Origin: Ectothiorhodospiraceae bacterium WFHF3C12
GTDB taxonomy: Bacteria; Pseudomonadota; Gammaproteobacteria; Nitrococcales; Nitrococcaceae
NCBI GenBank assembly: GCA_013519935.1
Contig: JACDUA010000005.1
Location: 1 to 64,000, forward strand
Reading direction: 5' to 3'
Length of the DNA stretch: 64,000 nucleotides
Part shown: piece by piece, positions 37,994 through 50,000 of the stretch
Numbering within the stretch: position 1 is the first letter of the stretch
Layout of the letters: each line of letters opens with the position of its first letter
The notes under the pieces: model-generated
Databases searched by the model: none
What the model was told of the DNA's origin: nothing
Seen by the model: the letters and a program-made list of their open reading frames with translations, nothing else
Made by a program: the position numbers and the translations under genes

Positions 37994-38359
37994 TCACTGC
38001 GTTTCAATCCTGCCGGTCATCCCCGCCTGCTTGTGCCCCGGGACATTGCAGAAGAAGCGAACGTTCCCGTCTTCCGGAACAGTGAATTCGACGGTGTCGG
38101 TGCCGCCGGCCTGAATGGTCTTGGTTTTGATGCCTGTGCCGCGGATGTGGAGGTTGTGACTCAGGGCGCCGTCGTTCACCAGCTTTATGCGGAGAGTCTC
38201 ACCGGCCTCGGCCTTGATGCTGGAGGGCTCGAAGCCGAACTCCTTGGCCGTGACCTTGACGATATCCCCTTCTGCGCTTCCGCCCGCGGCCGGAAAGGTC
38301 ATAGCGACGGCGAATAGGCCGGCCGCGACCATTCCGAACCTTCTGCGAAGTCCCACCAT
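37994..38359 (-). CDS. Cupredoxin (type 1 copper protein)
   Basis: A 121-residue periplasmic protein. A signal peptide (about 1-29) is followed by a plastocyanin/azurin-like barrel. The copper ligands are clear: His68 (SHNLHI), Cys104 (FFCNVPGH), His109 and Met114. It probably carries electrons or copper. It lies upstream of nothing on its strand until far left, so it may be monocistronic. The partner oxidase or reductase is not in the window. Confidence 0.88.
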   Translation of the reverse strand: MVGLRRRFGMVAAGLFAVAMTFPAAGGSAEGDIVKVTAKEFGFEPSSIKAEAGETLRIKLVNDGALSHNLHIRGTGIKTKTIQAGGTDTVEFTVPEDGNVRFFCNVPGHKQAGMTGRIETQ

Positions 38360-38439
38360 TGGATCGTCTCCAAGAGCTTACGAATGAGTCGGCCTGGCTA
38401 ACGGCCCCACCCGGCGGGGCGGGGCCATTGGCGGCGCGC

Positions 38440-39429
38440 CTACAGCCGCTGGAACGTGTCCTGCTCCCACATGATGTGGAGGAACGGCTGCTGCTCGCCG
38501 TTGGGCAGCTCGAAGGCCGTGGGCACCGGAGAAAAGACCGGGCCGTCCTTGGTGCCCTTGATGGGTGGCATCATCAGGTGGGTGTGGGTCTCCTGGTTCT
38601 TGATATGCCGCTCGCCCGGGGCCAGCGGTAAATCCCTGGAGTGAACCAGGTTGTAGTCCTTGTCGCGCACTACCTCGGTGGTCATCAGGTGCATGACCCG
38701 GCCGTCGCCGGCCTTCTCACCGTTGACGTAAAGGGCGCCGACTCCCCAGAGCGCCGCGCGCGTTTCGACCTTGGGCATCAGCGGACTGCCAGTGCCCGTT
38801 GTGCCGTGGTGGACGCTGTCGAGCATGACGCCCCCCTCGGTTCGATAGCCGGGGAACGGGGGTTTGACCACATGGTCCAGTACCACCCGGTACTCGTTGC
38901 CGGCCGGGTCGCTGAACTGCGCCTCGAACCTGGCCGTGTCCGGCGTCTTGCCGGGCTTGCCGGGTGGGTCCGTCTTGACGTGATCGATGAACGTGGCCTC
39001 GAACTCACCCTCGATGATCCGCGCCTTGTTGGAAAAGGGCGTCGGATGCTTGAGCACGTACCGGCCGTCGCCGGTGACCGATCGCGCCTGCTCCGGTACA
39101 CCGACCATGAAGGGTACGTTCTTCAGCAGCTCGGGAACGGTGGGCGGACCGCCGGCCTGCCTGGCCGCTTCGACCTTGGGCGCCAGCAACGCCTTGGGAT
39201 CGTCCGGTGTACCAAAGACCTCTTCCTCGAGTACCCGCGGTCCCGGCAGGACCCAGTAGGTGATCTTGCCGCTTTCCTGACTGGCCCGTGCCTTGCCGAT
39301 GGGTTCACTGTTCATGTCGGCCGTGGTGGTGCAGCCGAACATCAACGCGCCCAGGGCCAGCGTCAGTACCGAGGCGGTCCGGGGGAATCCTGTCTGGTTC
39401 ATGGATTGGCTGACGGGATTGTTTCGCAT
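38440..39429 (-). CDS. Lipoprotein of unknown function
   Basis: A 329-residue protein with a signal peptide ending at lipobox LMFGC (Cys33). I recognise no domain. It has many His and Pro, a conserved-looking stretch VMLDSVHHGTTGTGSP and a C-terminal THTHLMMPPIKGT. AGGGAGG precedes ATG 39429. The 445-base gap upstream (39430-39874) holds only REP-like GC-rich sequence and the ettA hairpin. Probably an envelope protein; nothing more can be said. Confidence 0.65.
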   Translation of the reverse strand: MRNNPVSQSMNQTGFPRTASVLTLALGALMFGCTTTADMNSEPIGKARASQESGKITYWVLPGPRVLEEEVFGTPDDPKALLAPKVEAARQAGGPPTVPELLKNVPFMVGVPEQARSVTGDGRYVLKHPTPFSNKARIIEGEFEATFIDHVKTDPPGKPGKTPDTARFEAQFSDPAGNEYRVVLDHVVKPPFPGYRTEGGVMLDSVHHGTTGTGSPLMPKVETRAALWGVGALYVNGEKAGDGRVMHLMTTEVVRDKDYNLVHSRDLPLAPGERHIKNQETHTHLMMPPIKGTKDGPVFSPVPTAFELPNGEQQPFLHIMWEQDTFQRL

Positions 39430-39835
39430 GACGTACCTCCCTTCAGAGTCGTCGAATGCGTGACGTGCGACCCGGTCGACGGCCCGAACGGCCAGCCGTC
39501 TGCCCGGGGATACCCGTCAGTTTCGGTCTGCCAGGCAGCTTGTTAAATACGGATCATCCCTTACACGCGCAACGCCTTCGCGCCGGCCAGGCGAGCACCG
39601 GCATACCTTCCAGCGCCTGAGGCGGCCCCGCTGGATCCAGGATCGCCTTCGAAGCGATGATCGGATGGACGGGTCGTGGGGGGCGGGGGAAAGCCGCGCA
39701 GGGGCTGCGCGGTAGGGGCGGTGCACCCCATGGCGCTGGGTGGCCCGGTTCGTCAAGCACGTCGTACGCCGGATCGTCGTCGCCGTGGTACCAGCCGGGC
39801 TTACGCGATCTCCGCCCCCCGATAATGAAGTACCC

Positions 39836-39864
39836 GTAGAACCGGCTTCAGGCGCCGGTTCTAC
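39836..39864 (-). terminator. Hairpin just downstream of ettA
   Basis: GTAGAACCGGC, loop TTCAGGC, GCCGGTTCTAC: a perfect 11-bp stem ending 10 bases past the ettA stop. There is no T-run, so it may be a REP-like element or mRNA 3'-end stabiliser more than an intrinsic terminator. The rest of the gap to 39430 shows no gene. Confidence 0.5.
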
Positions 39865-39874
39865 GTCAGGCGAA

Positions 39875-41539
<1,665 letters not shown>

Positions 41540-41614
41540 AGACGTCGAGGGATCCGTTCGCTCAAGAGATAGCCGAGCAGTCTACTAACGTTTCCCCCGT
41601 CTTTGCCATACGCC

Positions 41615-42553
41615 TCAGTAGCCGGCTGCTTCGAGTCGCTTCAGGCTGCGGCGTTTCTCCAGGAAGTCCTCGGCATCTTTCGGCTGGAGCCCGCGCAGAC
41701 GCGCGACGTACTCCCTTATTCGCGCACGGTGTGCCTCGGCATCGATCCGGTGAAGCCCCATGGCCGCCTCGCCGTACCCGACCGCCATGCCGGGGGCCAG
41801 CGCCAGTCCGCGCTCATAGGCGTCCAGGGCATGCTCGGCGCTGGCGCCATAGGTCATTCGGGCCAGCAGCCAGCCCACGCGCTCGATGATCTCCGAATGA
41901 TAGGCGCCGAGGTTGATCCAGGCCTGGGCGTGATCCGGGCGGTGTTCGAGCACCCACTCGAGAACGCGGGAGACCCGGTCAGGGATGTTCCGCTCCCGGG
42001 CCACCGCCGTGGAAACATGACGTGAATACTGGCCCAGGAGCAGGCCCTGGACCCAGTAGGCGTTGAGCCGTACCCGCGAGCGCGGCTGGGGGTTGGCCTT
42101 GACGCGGCGCACGGCGGCCTCGAGCAGAGGCAGGCGCATGTCCTCGGGCGCCAGGGTGCCCGTGTAGGCGACCCAGGCCCGCTCGGCGAGATAGTAACCA
42201 TAGGGACCCTGGGCGCGGGCCAGACGATAGGCATCGTGCAGGCGTCCGGCGTGGTAGGCACGCCAGGCATCCTGCATGGCGCGTGCTGTCGCCAGGGCGT
42301 CGTCGGGGGGTGCCCGGCCCAGGTCGGCGGCCAAGGCGCGTATGCGCTCGGCGTCCGGAAACGGCTCGGCGTCGCGTTGGTGCAGAACGGGCCAGTGCTC
42401 GCGCAGTGCCTCGCGGGTGAGCTCGAAGCGCTGGTGATGGCCGAATTTACGCCAGTTCTCGTCCAGCGCGGTTGCGCGCCTACCGTCGGGCGCGCCGGCC
42501 TGGGCCGTAGCCCAGGTCAGCAGGAGCAGCGCAAACGTGCGTCGCAGTGGCAT
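41615..42553 (-). CDS. Periplasmic TPR-like protein of the TRAP locus
   Basis: A 312-residue protein with a signal peptide (about 1-19). The body is helical with TPR-like repeats: VLEHRPDHAQAWINLGAYHSE, then HALDAYERGLALAPGMAVGYGEAA, and a C-terminal EKRRSLKRLEA. It is the last gene of the run that starts at the metal-dependent hydrolase. Its position after the TRAP permease and its repeats suggest a counterpart of the TRAP-T (TatT) periplasmic TPR component. That is inference; the lipobox of TatT is not seen. Confidence 0.65.
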   Translation of the reverse strand: MPLRRTFALLLLTWATAQAGAPDGRRATALDENWRKFGHHQRFELTREALREHWPVLHQRDAEPFPDAERIRALAADLGRAPPDDALATARAMQDAWRAYHAGRLHDAYRLARAQGPYGYYLAERAWVAYTGTLAPEDMRLPLLEAAVRRVKANPQPRSRVRLNAYWVQGLLLGQYSRHVSTAVARERNIPDRVSRVLEWVLEHRPDHAQAWINLGAYHSEIIERVGWLLARMTYGASAEHALDAYERGLALAPGMAVGYGEAAMGLHRIDAEAHRARIREYVARLRGLQPKDAEDFLEKRRSLKRLEAAGY

Positions 42554-42645
42554 TGCCTCCTCCGGGATATCCTTTGTCGCCGGCCCGGCACCGCGGGCGC
42601 GCCACGTTTCGGTCCCGGGCCCCGGTCGTACAGATCGTCGGCCGA

Positions 42646-44730
42646 TTACCCGCCGTAGAAAAGCAGCGGCATGAACGCCACAAGCAGCAGCGACGACGCC
42701 ATGACCGTTATGGGCAGCAGCAGCCGCTCATGGCGGCCCCAGAATGAATTTCGCTGGCGCGCCTCGTCGTGAGCGAGCACCAGCTCCCGTTCGCCCACCA
42801 CCTGTCGTGTCAGGAGCTGGTTGAGGGCCACGGGCGGGGTCAGATAGCCCAGCTCGAAGGCCACCAGCACCACCATCCAGAAATGCACCGGGTGGATGCC
42901 GTTGTCGTAGGCGACGCTGGCGACAGTGGCGCTGACCAGGATGATGGCGCCGTAGGGGTCCAGGAACATGCCGACGATGACCAGGACGACCACCAGGGCC
43001 CCCATGGCCATCCAGATAGAGCCGAAGTCGGCCGGGAAGGCCGCCATGATGCCGGAGCGCTCCACCACACCGCCCAGGGCAATGGACAGCGCCATGAGCA
43101 TGAGCAGCGCCCCGATATGCATGGTGGACTCCGAAGTGGACTCGCGTACCCGGTACCAGAAGCCGTCCTCGCGGCGCGGGGGCTCGCCGCCGTTTTGCCG
43201 GCGCACCGCCGAACGGTCGTAGAGCAGCATGATCAGCAGGGTCAGCGGCAGGATGATGGGCGCCGAGAACTCGTTGAAGGGCTGATCCAGCGCCACGGCG
43301 AAGAAGACCACGACCGCCAGGGCAATCACGACATAGGGGAGTAGAGGCCGCAATGCCTTTAGCGAGCCCGGGATAGCTTCCCGGGGACTGGCGAACGTCA
43401 GGGGGCTGCGCCGGGTCAACAGCGTGACGATGGCGAAGGCCGCCGAGGTGAGCAGAAACACGTACCCGCCCCAGCCGTAGAGCTGGCTGGTGGTGACCTG
43501 CCTGTTCAGCGCGGCCACCACCACGACCATAAGGCAGGGGTTGAGCACCACGCCCATGCTGCCGGACATGGCCGTGGCGGCGAATGCGAGCGGTCGGCGG
43601 GCCCCGCTCAGGCGTATCTCGTCGTAGATCACCGCGCCCACGGCCACCAGCAGAATGCCCGAGGCGCCGGTGAGTGCGGTGGGCACCGCCGCGACGAAGA
43701 CCACCACGATGGTGATCAGCTCCGGGGCCAGTTTCCAGGGGCGGGCGATGTCGAACAGCAGCGTTGCCAGACGCGTCTGCTTGATCAGCATGCCGGCCCA
43801 GACGTAGAGAGCGACGTGCAGGTACAGGTCGGCCTGCTTCACCATCTTTATGAGCTGCACGGCCAGGCCGGAGGGATAGGCCTCGGCCAGGAAGAAATAA
43901 CCGGCGGCAACCAGCGTCATCCAGGTGTACAGCGGCACCGTCAGCAGCGCATGGCCCGGCGCGCCCCCGTGGCCCGCCTGCCTGGGCACGTTGATGAGCT
44001 GATAGACGCTGATCAGCGTCAGCACCGCGAAGCCGGCGATCCAGACCGGATGCAGGGCGCTGGCCTCAGCGCCGGCCGCGCCCGCGACCTCCCGCCAGCT
44101 CACCGCGCTCCAGAGCAGGGCGGCGTTGGCGATGAGCTGCAGGGCGCTGCCGACCCGGCAGTCCAGCCGGGTCAGCGGTGAGCGGATGGCGACCTGGCCG
44201 TAAACCGTGGTGGCCATCCAGGCGCACGTGAGCACGATGAGCACCAGCAGGTACTGCTGGGCATCCAGGCCGGCAACGCTGACGGCGCCAACGGCGCCCT
44301 CCACCGCGGCATAGGCCTGCAGCGCCGGGGACTCGCGCAGCTCGCGGCTGCGCTCGAACGCGGCGTGGTCGTCGCGGCATTGCTCCCGCTGGGCGATCAG
44401 CGATTCGCGGATCCTTTCCGGGTCGGGCGGCGTTGGCGCGAGCAGGCTGTCGGCCTGACGCTCCCGGGCCTGACGCAGCTGCTGCCGCACCCGGATGTCG
44501 ATGTCCGGATCCGGGTTGCAGGCCGGCTCCTGCACGTCGTGGCGTACCAGCCCGTAGCTGTCCCAGATGGATTGCCCAACGGCCAGCATCTGCGAGTGGA
44601 CGTAGGCGCTCATGCTGAAGGCGATCGTTGCCAGCAGCAGGGTTGCCACCGGAACGGTGATGATCAGCCGTGCGTAGCCGCGCCGCGGGGCGTGGACCAG
44701 GTCGGCTCTGTCGCTCAGTATCGTGTTCAT
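42646..44730 (-). CDS. TRAP transporter large permease with fused N-terminal membrane region
   Basis: A 694-residue membrane protein. The C-terminal part (about 260-694) matches TRAP large permease (DctM) subunits: PTALTGASGILLVAVGAVIYDE, GSMGVVLNPCLMVVVVAALN, FLDPYGAIILVSATV and the final helices. DctM alone is about 430 residues; the extra N-terminal 260 hold four to five helices and an extracytoplasmic loop (about 35-140) with two Cys. That looks like a fused small subunit (DctQ). ATG 44730 is used; GTG 44742 is in frame. It follows the solute-binding protein gene. Confidence 0.85.
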   Translation of the reverse strand: MNTILSDRADLVHAPRRGYARLIITVPVATLLLATIAFSMSAYVHSQMLAVGQSIWDSYGLVRHDVQEPACNPDPDIDIRVRQQLRQARERQADSLLAPTPPDPERIRESLIAQREQCRDDHAAFERSRELRESPALQAYAAVEGAVGAVSVAGLDAQQYLLVLIVLTCAWMATTVYGQVAIRSPLTRLDCRVGSALQLIANAALLWSAVSWREVAGAAGAEASALHPVWIAGFAVLTLISVYQLINVPRQAGHGGAPGHALLTVPLYTWMTLVAAGYFFLAEAYPSGLAVQLIKMVKQADLYLHVALYVWAGMLIKQTRLATLLFDIARPWKLAPELITIVVVFVAAVPTALTGASGILLVAVGAVIYDEIRLSGARRPLAFAATAMSGSMGVVLNPCLMVVVVAALNRQVTTSQLYGWGGYVFLLTSAAFAIVTLLTRRSPLTFASPREAIPGSLKALRPLLPYVVIALAVVVFFAVALDQPFNEFSAPIILPLTLLIMLLYDRSAVRRQNGGEPPRREDGFWYRVRESTSESTMHIGALLMLMALSIALGGVVERSGIMAAFPADFGSIWMAMGALVVVLVIVGMFLDPYGAIILVSATVASVAYDNGIHPVHFWMVVLVAFELGYLTPPVALNQLLTRQVVGERELVLAHDEARQRNSFWGRHERLLLPITVMASSLLLVAFMPLLFYGG

Positions 44731-44787
44731 GGCGCGCTTCACGGGGCCGCCGGCCGTGCCGGCAGCCCGCGGCGGACTGGTGGCCGG

Positions 44788-45822
44788 TCAGCCGCCGGCC
44801 GGACCGCCCTCGGTGTCCCTGGTGCATTCGGGGTTGCCCGGGTTCTCGCGGCAGCGGATCTTCTTGAGCATGTATTGCATCTTTCGCGAGTAGACGTTGT
44901 TCTCGTATAGCGTTTGCCGGACGTCTGCGAACATGCGGTTGTACTCCCGGGTCTCCCCGGCCTCCGGTTCGTACCAGTAGTCGTCGGGAATCTGGGCCTC
45001 GGACTTCTCGATCACCCGCATGGCGTCGTCCCACAGGTGCCCGGCCACCCACTGCCGCGATTTCACGCCGAAGTCCTCGGGGAACCGTTCGTGGCGGATG
45101 TCGATCTGTGCGGAGAGAATGCCCAGGTTGTAGTCGAGGATGCCGCCGCCGTCGCCCAGGCCCTTGTAGAGCTCAAGGGCCGTGAAGGCGTAGGCGGGGG
45201 CGTAGGCCACATCCACGTTGCCGTTGTTGAACATGGCGGCGAAGGTGGAGATGCTCGCCGGCACGACGGTTGCGCCCACGTGCTGGACCATCTGCCGGGC
45301 CTGATCGTCGTAGGAGATGGTGGCGACTTTTTTGCCGGCCAGGTTCTTCCAGGAATCCAGCCAGTCGTCGTCTCGGGCGAACAGGTACACCTTGCCCATG
45401 TTGACCACGCCCGCGGTCTCGTAAGGGCCCTCGCGCATGTACCGGGCTGCCCCGGGCGAGGAAATGGCGACGATGGCGGTGCGCTGCGCCTCGTAGCTGG
45501 GGGTGGCCGCCATCATGTCGAGGCTGCCGGCGAACTTGACGATCCCGCGGTTGCGGATGCCGGTGATAACCACGGCATCGCATTCACCGGCCTGGAAATC
45601 CGCCTTGGCGGTGGACTCGTCGGTATAGGGCCGCAGCTCGAAGTCCACCCCCCATTTCCGGGCGGCGACGGCGTAATCCTTCATCATCTGGTAGACGTCG
45701 CCGTTGGAGCCGATGATGTCGAACACGCACAGGCTGCGCTGCACCGTCCCGGCAACGCTCGACAGCGCCGGCGAGAGCAGGCTCGCCGCGATCAGCGTAT
45801 TGCGAAGCAGTCTTCCTCTCAT
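44788..45822 (-). CDS. TRAP-associated solute-binding protein (DUF6091-like)
   Basis: A 344-residue periplasmic binding protein with a signal peptide (about 1-24). The fold is that of TRAP/DctP-type proteins: SLCVFDIIGSNGDVYQMMKDY, DFQAGECDAVVITGIRNRG, NLAGKKVATISYDD, and FAAMFNNGNVDVAYAPAYAF. The C-terminal 60 residues (EYNRMFADVRQTLYENNVYS) form a helical extension with two late Cys. It should deliver a ligand to the permease encoded next. GGAGG lies upstream of ATG 45822. Confidence 0.82.
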   Translation of the reverse strand: MRGRLLRNTLIAASLLSPALSSVAGTVQRSLCVFDIIGSNGDVYQMMKDYAVAARKWGVDFELRPYTDESTAKADFQAGECDAVVITGIRNRGIVKFAGSLDMMAATPSYEAQRTAIVAISSPGAARYMREGPYETAGVVNMGKVYLFARDDDWLDSWKNLAGKKVATISYDDQARQMVQHVGATVVPASISTFAAMFNNGNVDVAYAPAYAFTALELYKGLGDGGGILDYNLGILSAQIDIRHERFPEDFGVKSRQWVAGHLWDDAMRVIEKSEAQIPDDYWYEPEAGETREYNRMFADVRQTLYENNVYSRKMQYMLKKIRCRENPGNPECTRDTEGGPAGG

Positions 45823-45883
45823 GACCTGAAGCCTCCGTGTACGGGCGGACGGGCCCAGTCCCGTCCCATCGTGGTCGCGTCGA

Positions 45884-46897
45884 TCAAAGCAGCCCTTCGG
45901 TATCCGGCTGTGCCGGCGTCTCGCCGGGGAAACGACCGAGCGCGCCCACCGGAGTGCGTTTGCCGGACTCGCGGGTCCATAGCTGGTCGGAGAAGTGCCG
46001 CACCTCCATGGTCGCCAGCCGGTCCACCAGGACGTAGCGTTCCGGTGCACGGTCGCCGCCGATTCTTGCCGTGTGTCGAACGGCGTTCTTCAGTTCCGGC
46101 GTATTACCGGCGTTGTCGGCGCCATTGACGTAGAGCGCCAGGGCCAGGCGCATACCCGCGTCATCGGCCAGACGGACGCTGCGCCGGTAGGTGGCCCATA
46201 TGTCCCGGTCGTCGGGCCGGGAACCGGGAACCAGTGTCCAGACCGTCGCCCGGACCGCCCCGGGCGCGCCCCACCAGCGTTCATTGTCCAGGCAGCGTGA
46301 GGCGTCGGCGGCCCTGGGGGCGATATCCCGCGGTATGCCCACCTGAAGACCGGACCGGGCATCGCTCTGCATGGCCTGAAGGCCCACCACCAGGCCGATG
46401 AGGTAGGTCATCTGATCGGCTTCGGCGTCCAGATCGGGGCAGTCGCCGTCCAGCGGCCCGTAGGCGCTCGTCAGATGGCGGAAGGCCGAGTAGCGCCGCT
46501 CGGCGGCGATGGCGTGCCAGCGCTTCTCGGCGATGCGGGCGTCGGCGGCCTCGTTGACGTCGCCGGCGTTGCTGGCGCGCAGATACCGCAGGTTCTCGTC
46601 GGCTGCCCGGAATGCCGCGCAGTAACCGGCCAGCAGGTCGGTGTAGAACATGACGTAGTCGGGTGTGTGCATGACCCGGCCGAACGAGGCCAGGAACTGG
46701 TTCATGCCGGTGCCCGTGCCGCAGGTGGCCATATCCGTGTCGCGGGTGCTCTGGACATGAGGCACGACGTTGTCCTCGGCGTAGTCGGCGAGCAGGGTGC
46801 CCGTGGTGGAATAGACCGGTGCGCAGCCGCCGAGCAGCAGCGCCGCCGCGGCCAGCAGAACCGGACCGAGCTGACGTACCGGCGAGTGGCTGACCAT
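45884..46897 (-). CDS. Lipoprotein of unknown function in the TRAP locus
   Basis: A 337-residue protein with lipobox LLGGC (about Cys25). It is mostly helical with several Cys, including DMATCGTGTGMNQFLASF and GDCPDLDAEADQMTYLIGLV. No family is recognised. Its place between the Ig-like lipoprotein and the solute-binding protein, with short gaps on both sides, suggests it belongs to the same envelope machine. ATG 46897 has GGAGG about 11 bases upstream; ATG 46918 is an alternative. Confidence 0.7.
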   Translation of the reverse strand: MVSHSPVRQLGPVLLAAAALLLGGCAPVYSTTGTLLADYAEDNVVPHVQSTRDTDMATCGTGTGMNQFLASFGRVMHTPDYVMFYTDLLAGYCAAFRAADENLRYLRASNAGDVNEAADARIAEKRWHAIAAERRYSAFRHLTSAYGPLDGDCPDLDAEADQMTYLIGLVVGLQAMQSDARSGLQVGIPRDIAPRAADASRCLDNERWWGAPGAVRATVWTLVPGSRPDDRDIWATYRRSVRLADDAGMRLALALYVNGADNAGNTPELKNAVRHTARIGGDRAPERYVLVDRLATMEVRHFSDQLWTRESGKRTPVGALGRFPGETPAQPDTEGLL

Positions 46898-47049
46898 GTC
46901 CACGCTGTCCTCCTGCATGTGTTGTTGTCGGTTCCGCGCCGCGGTGTTCGTGCCGGGGCGGGTAAAGACAGGGCCGTCCCTGGCCCGACCCGTCATGAGC
47001 GTTCACGGCCGTGCCCCGTGGCACCGCTATTCGGTGCCGCTGCGCCCGG

Positions 47050-50000
47050 TCACTGCTTGATTGCGGGCTGGGTGAATACCAGCGAGGTACCGCCCGCCGG
47101 GATCTGCAGGTCGATCTCGATGTCATCGTTGGCGCCGAGCGAGACATCGATGGGCACGTCCGCGTCATTGCGCAGGCGCACCTGCATGCGACCGTCCCGG
47201 GTGAATGTCACCGGGCCGCGCAGCGTCATGCTGAGCTCGTAGCTGTGGAGGTTGTGCGGCAGCGACAACAGCGGCTCGAGATAGGGCGCGTCCAGATACA
47301 GCTCGGCCTGCACCTCGAACGTGGGTACGCCGTCGTCGTTCTCGTATATCCAGCCGGCCATGGGTTGCGGCCGCCCTTCGGGGCCTTCCGCGTAGCGCAC
47401 GCGCATGATCTGTGGTCCCGAGGGCGTGAGCACGGGGTCGGGCAGGATGGACACGTCCGCGTAGACGTCCAGGTTGCTGGTGTAGATGATATTCGGATGC
47501 ACGGCGACGCGGACCGCCTCCCGCCCCGTCCCTGGGTGGGTGCCCGTGCCGAGAACCTCGGAGTTGAGCCCCGCGGTCAGCCAGACGAACTGCCGGGCGG
47601 GGCAGCTGGCGGGCGATCCGTCATCGTTGAATCCACAGCCCGTGTTGGCCCCTTCTGCCAGCCCACCGGCGCCAGTGGCGATGATGTTGCTGGCATTTTC
47701 CTCCACCACGTATTCCCCCGCTTCCATCGCCGGCAGAGCCTCGCAGGATTCGCGCGTGCAGGTGCTCTCGTCATCGGAGACCGTGCGGCCGTCATGGACG
47801 AAGTTGGCATTGACATCCACCGTGGGCAGGTTGCGGAAGGTCTGCAGCACGCTGTCCGTGGACGGGGCGCCATGGAAATAGAGGGTCATGTCCGGCCCGC
47901 CGTGGGTCGGCTCCGGCGCAAAATCCGCGGACTGGGCCAGCATACGGGTCTGCAGCGGGTGACCGGCCGCGGAGCAGATGGCGTCGGAACCGCCGCAGTC
48001 GCCGGCCGCCGCGGAGCCACCGCCATTGGAGCCCAGCACGTAGCGGTACAGACGCCCCTCGGCCCATGCCGTTTCCGGGTGGAAGCGCAGCACGCGCTTG
48101 CCCACCTCCAGACGGCCCGGCACCTCGGACCAGGTGCCGCTGCCATCGGGTTGAGTGTTCGCCTCCACCACGAAGCTGCCACCCAGCTCGATGCTGGCGG
48201 GGTCCATGGTCTGGGAAAACTGCACTTCGATGGCGCGGTTGGCGGGAAGCGTTGTCACGGGCAGGTGATCGTCGCTGTTCTGTCCGCCGGCGCAGCGGCC
48301 GTGATCGCCGTTGGCGATGTCCCGGCCGATGGTCACGCAGGGGTATCCCGGATAGGTCGTCGTTGCCAGCGGTGCGCGGGCCGGGCCGTCCACGTGGTGG
48401 GGTATCCTGAAGCTCAGCGCGTAGCTCTGATCCAGGGGGTTGCCGGCCAGGTCGGTAACGTCCGCCGTGAGATTCACCGTGTAGGTCTGGCCGAACTCCA
48501 GGTCGGGCTGAGGATCCAGCACCAGCGTGGCGCCGTTCACGCGCACCGCGAAATCGCCGCCGCCGTTGAGCAGCACCGACTCCCCGGCGACCACGCTTTG
48601 AGGCTCCACCGGCTCGCTGAGATTGACGATGATCGGGTCGCCCGGCCGCATTTCACCCGCGCGGGAGTGGCCAGCGCCGTCCTCTCCGGGCAGCCAGGAC
48701 TGGACCGAGGGCAGCCTGGTGTCCGGGGCTGGCGCCGGCGCCGCCTCCTGGTCCGGGAAGGAGGCCATCTGGAAGGAGATCAGCCCCCGGCCGTATTCCT
48801 GGCCCAGAATTCTGGGCTCCACCATGCCCACGGCGTCGATCACCAGTCGTCCGTCCCGGACAATGCCGCTGCCGACCAGCTCCACGTGGAGGAGGTCCTG
48901 GCTGAGGCCGCCATTGGCCCTGGGGTTGCTGGTGGTCATGGCGATGTCCATGAACAGCCGCACCTGCTTCGGGGCGGTCTTGTCGTCCGAATAGGGATTG
49001 GGCAGGAGATAGCCCACGGCGTCGCTGAGGAACGTGACGCTCACCTCCCCGGAGTCGTAGCCCGTCGGGGCCGCGCCGGCGATGAGCACTTCCACGGAAG
49101 CCGCGTTGAGTAGCGTGCCCCTGGGGACCCGAAAGGGCGTGACTTCCGGGTAGTTGGGCGGGAAGGCCAGCTCCGCGGCCAGCACGCCCTGTTGTTGAAC
49201 GCTGGTGGATTGCCCCAGCAGCATGGCCTGAAGCGGCACGCAGTTCACCGGCATGCCGGTCAGCGGCGAGAGGGTGTCCCCCGTGGTATCCGGCCCGCAG
49301 CGCCGGCCGGGCCGGGGGTTGGAGACATCCGCCTGCTGTATCAGGACCTCCCGTGGCCGGGAGTCCCCGGGCGTGAAGGTGAAGCCATCGTAGCCGGCGG
49401 GCTCCAGGTTGTTGCCGAGCGTGCTCCGCAGGCTGTCGTCCAGCTGCAGGGTGTACTCGTCACCGGGGCTCAGTGGCTGTTCGGGGTCCAGGGTCAGGTA
49501 CGGGCCGCTCGCCAGCACGTGGGCGGCGACCAGCTCCCCGGCGTCATCGACCAGGGCGATGCTGCCGCCGTCAGGCACGTCGTTGACCACGGCGTAGCGC
49601 AGACTGGTCCTGTCGATGGGCTGGGTGAACTGAAGCCGCAGCGAGGAGAAGTCCATCAGCGGCAGCAAGCTGCCGTCCGGAATCAACCGCGCCACCTGAA
49701 AGGCCGGGGCGCTGGTCAGGGTGTCCGTGGCGCCTTCCTTCCCCGCGCGCGTGGTGAACTGCAGTCCGCCTTCGGGCGTCTGAACCGCGCCGTACTCGGT
49801 GCTCTGCCGGCCGATATCCACGACGTAGCGGGTGTTCGGTGCCAGCGGCGCGTCCGGTGAGATCAGTATGCCGCGACCGCCATCGAAGGTTTTCGGCGTG
49901 AAGGCCACGGCCTGTCCGCTCGCGGTCTCCAGTGTCACTTCGGAGACCGGATCGGGCGTGGTCAGGGCGTGGGAGAAGCGCAGGGCCACGGGTGCGGAGG

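Noticed and set aside
39554-39760. Small open frame on the minus strand in the gap beside ettA
   Set aside because: No credible ribosome binding site or family; the DNA is GC-rich and REP-like.
47011-49113. A 700-codon open frame antisense to the Ig-like lipoprotein
   Set aside because: No recognisable motifs; the sense frame has a lipobox and Ig-like repeats.
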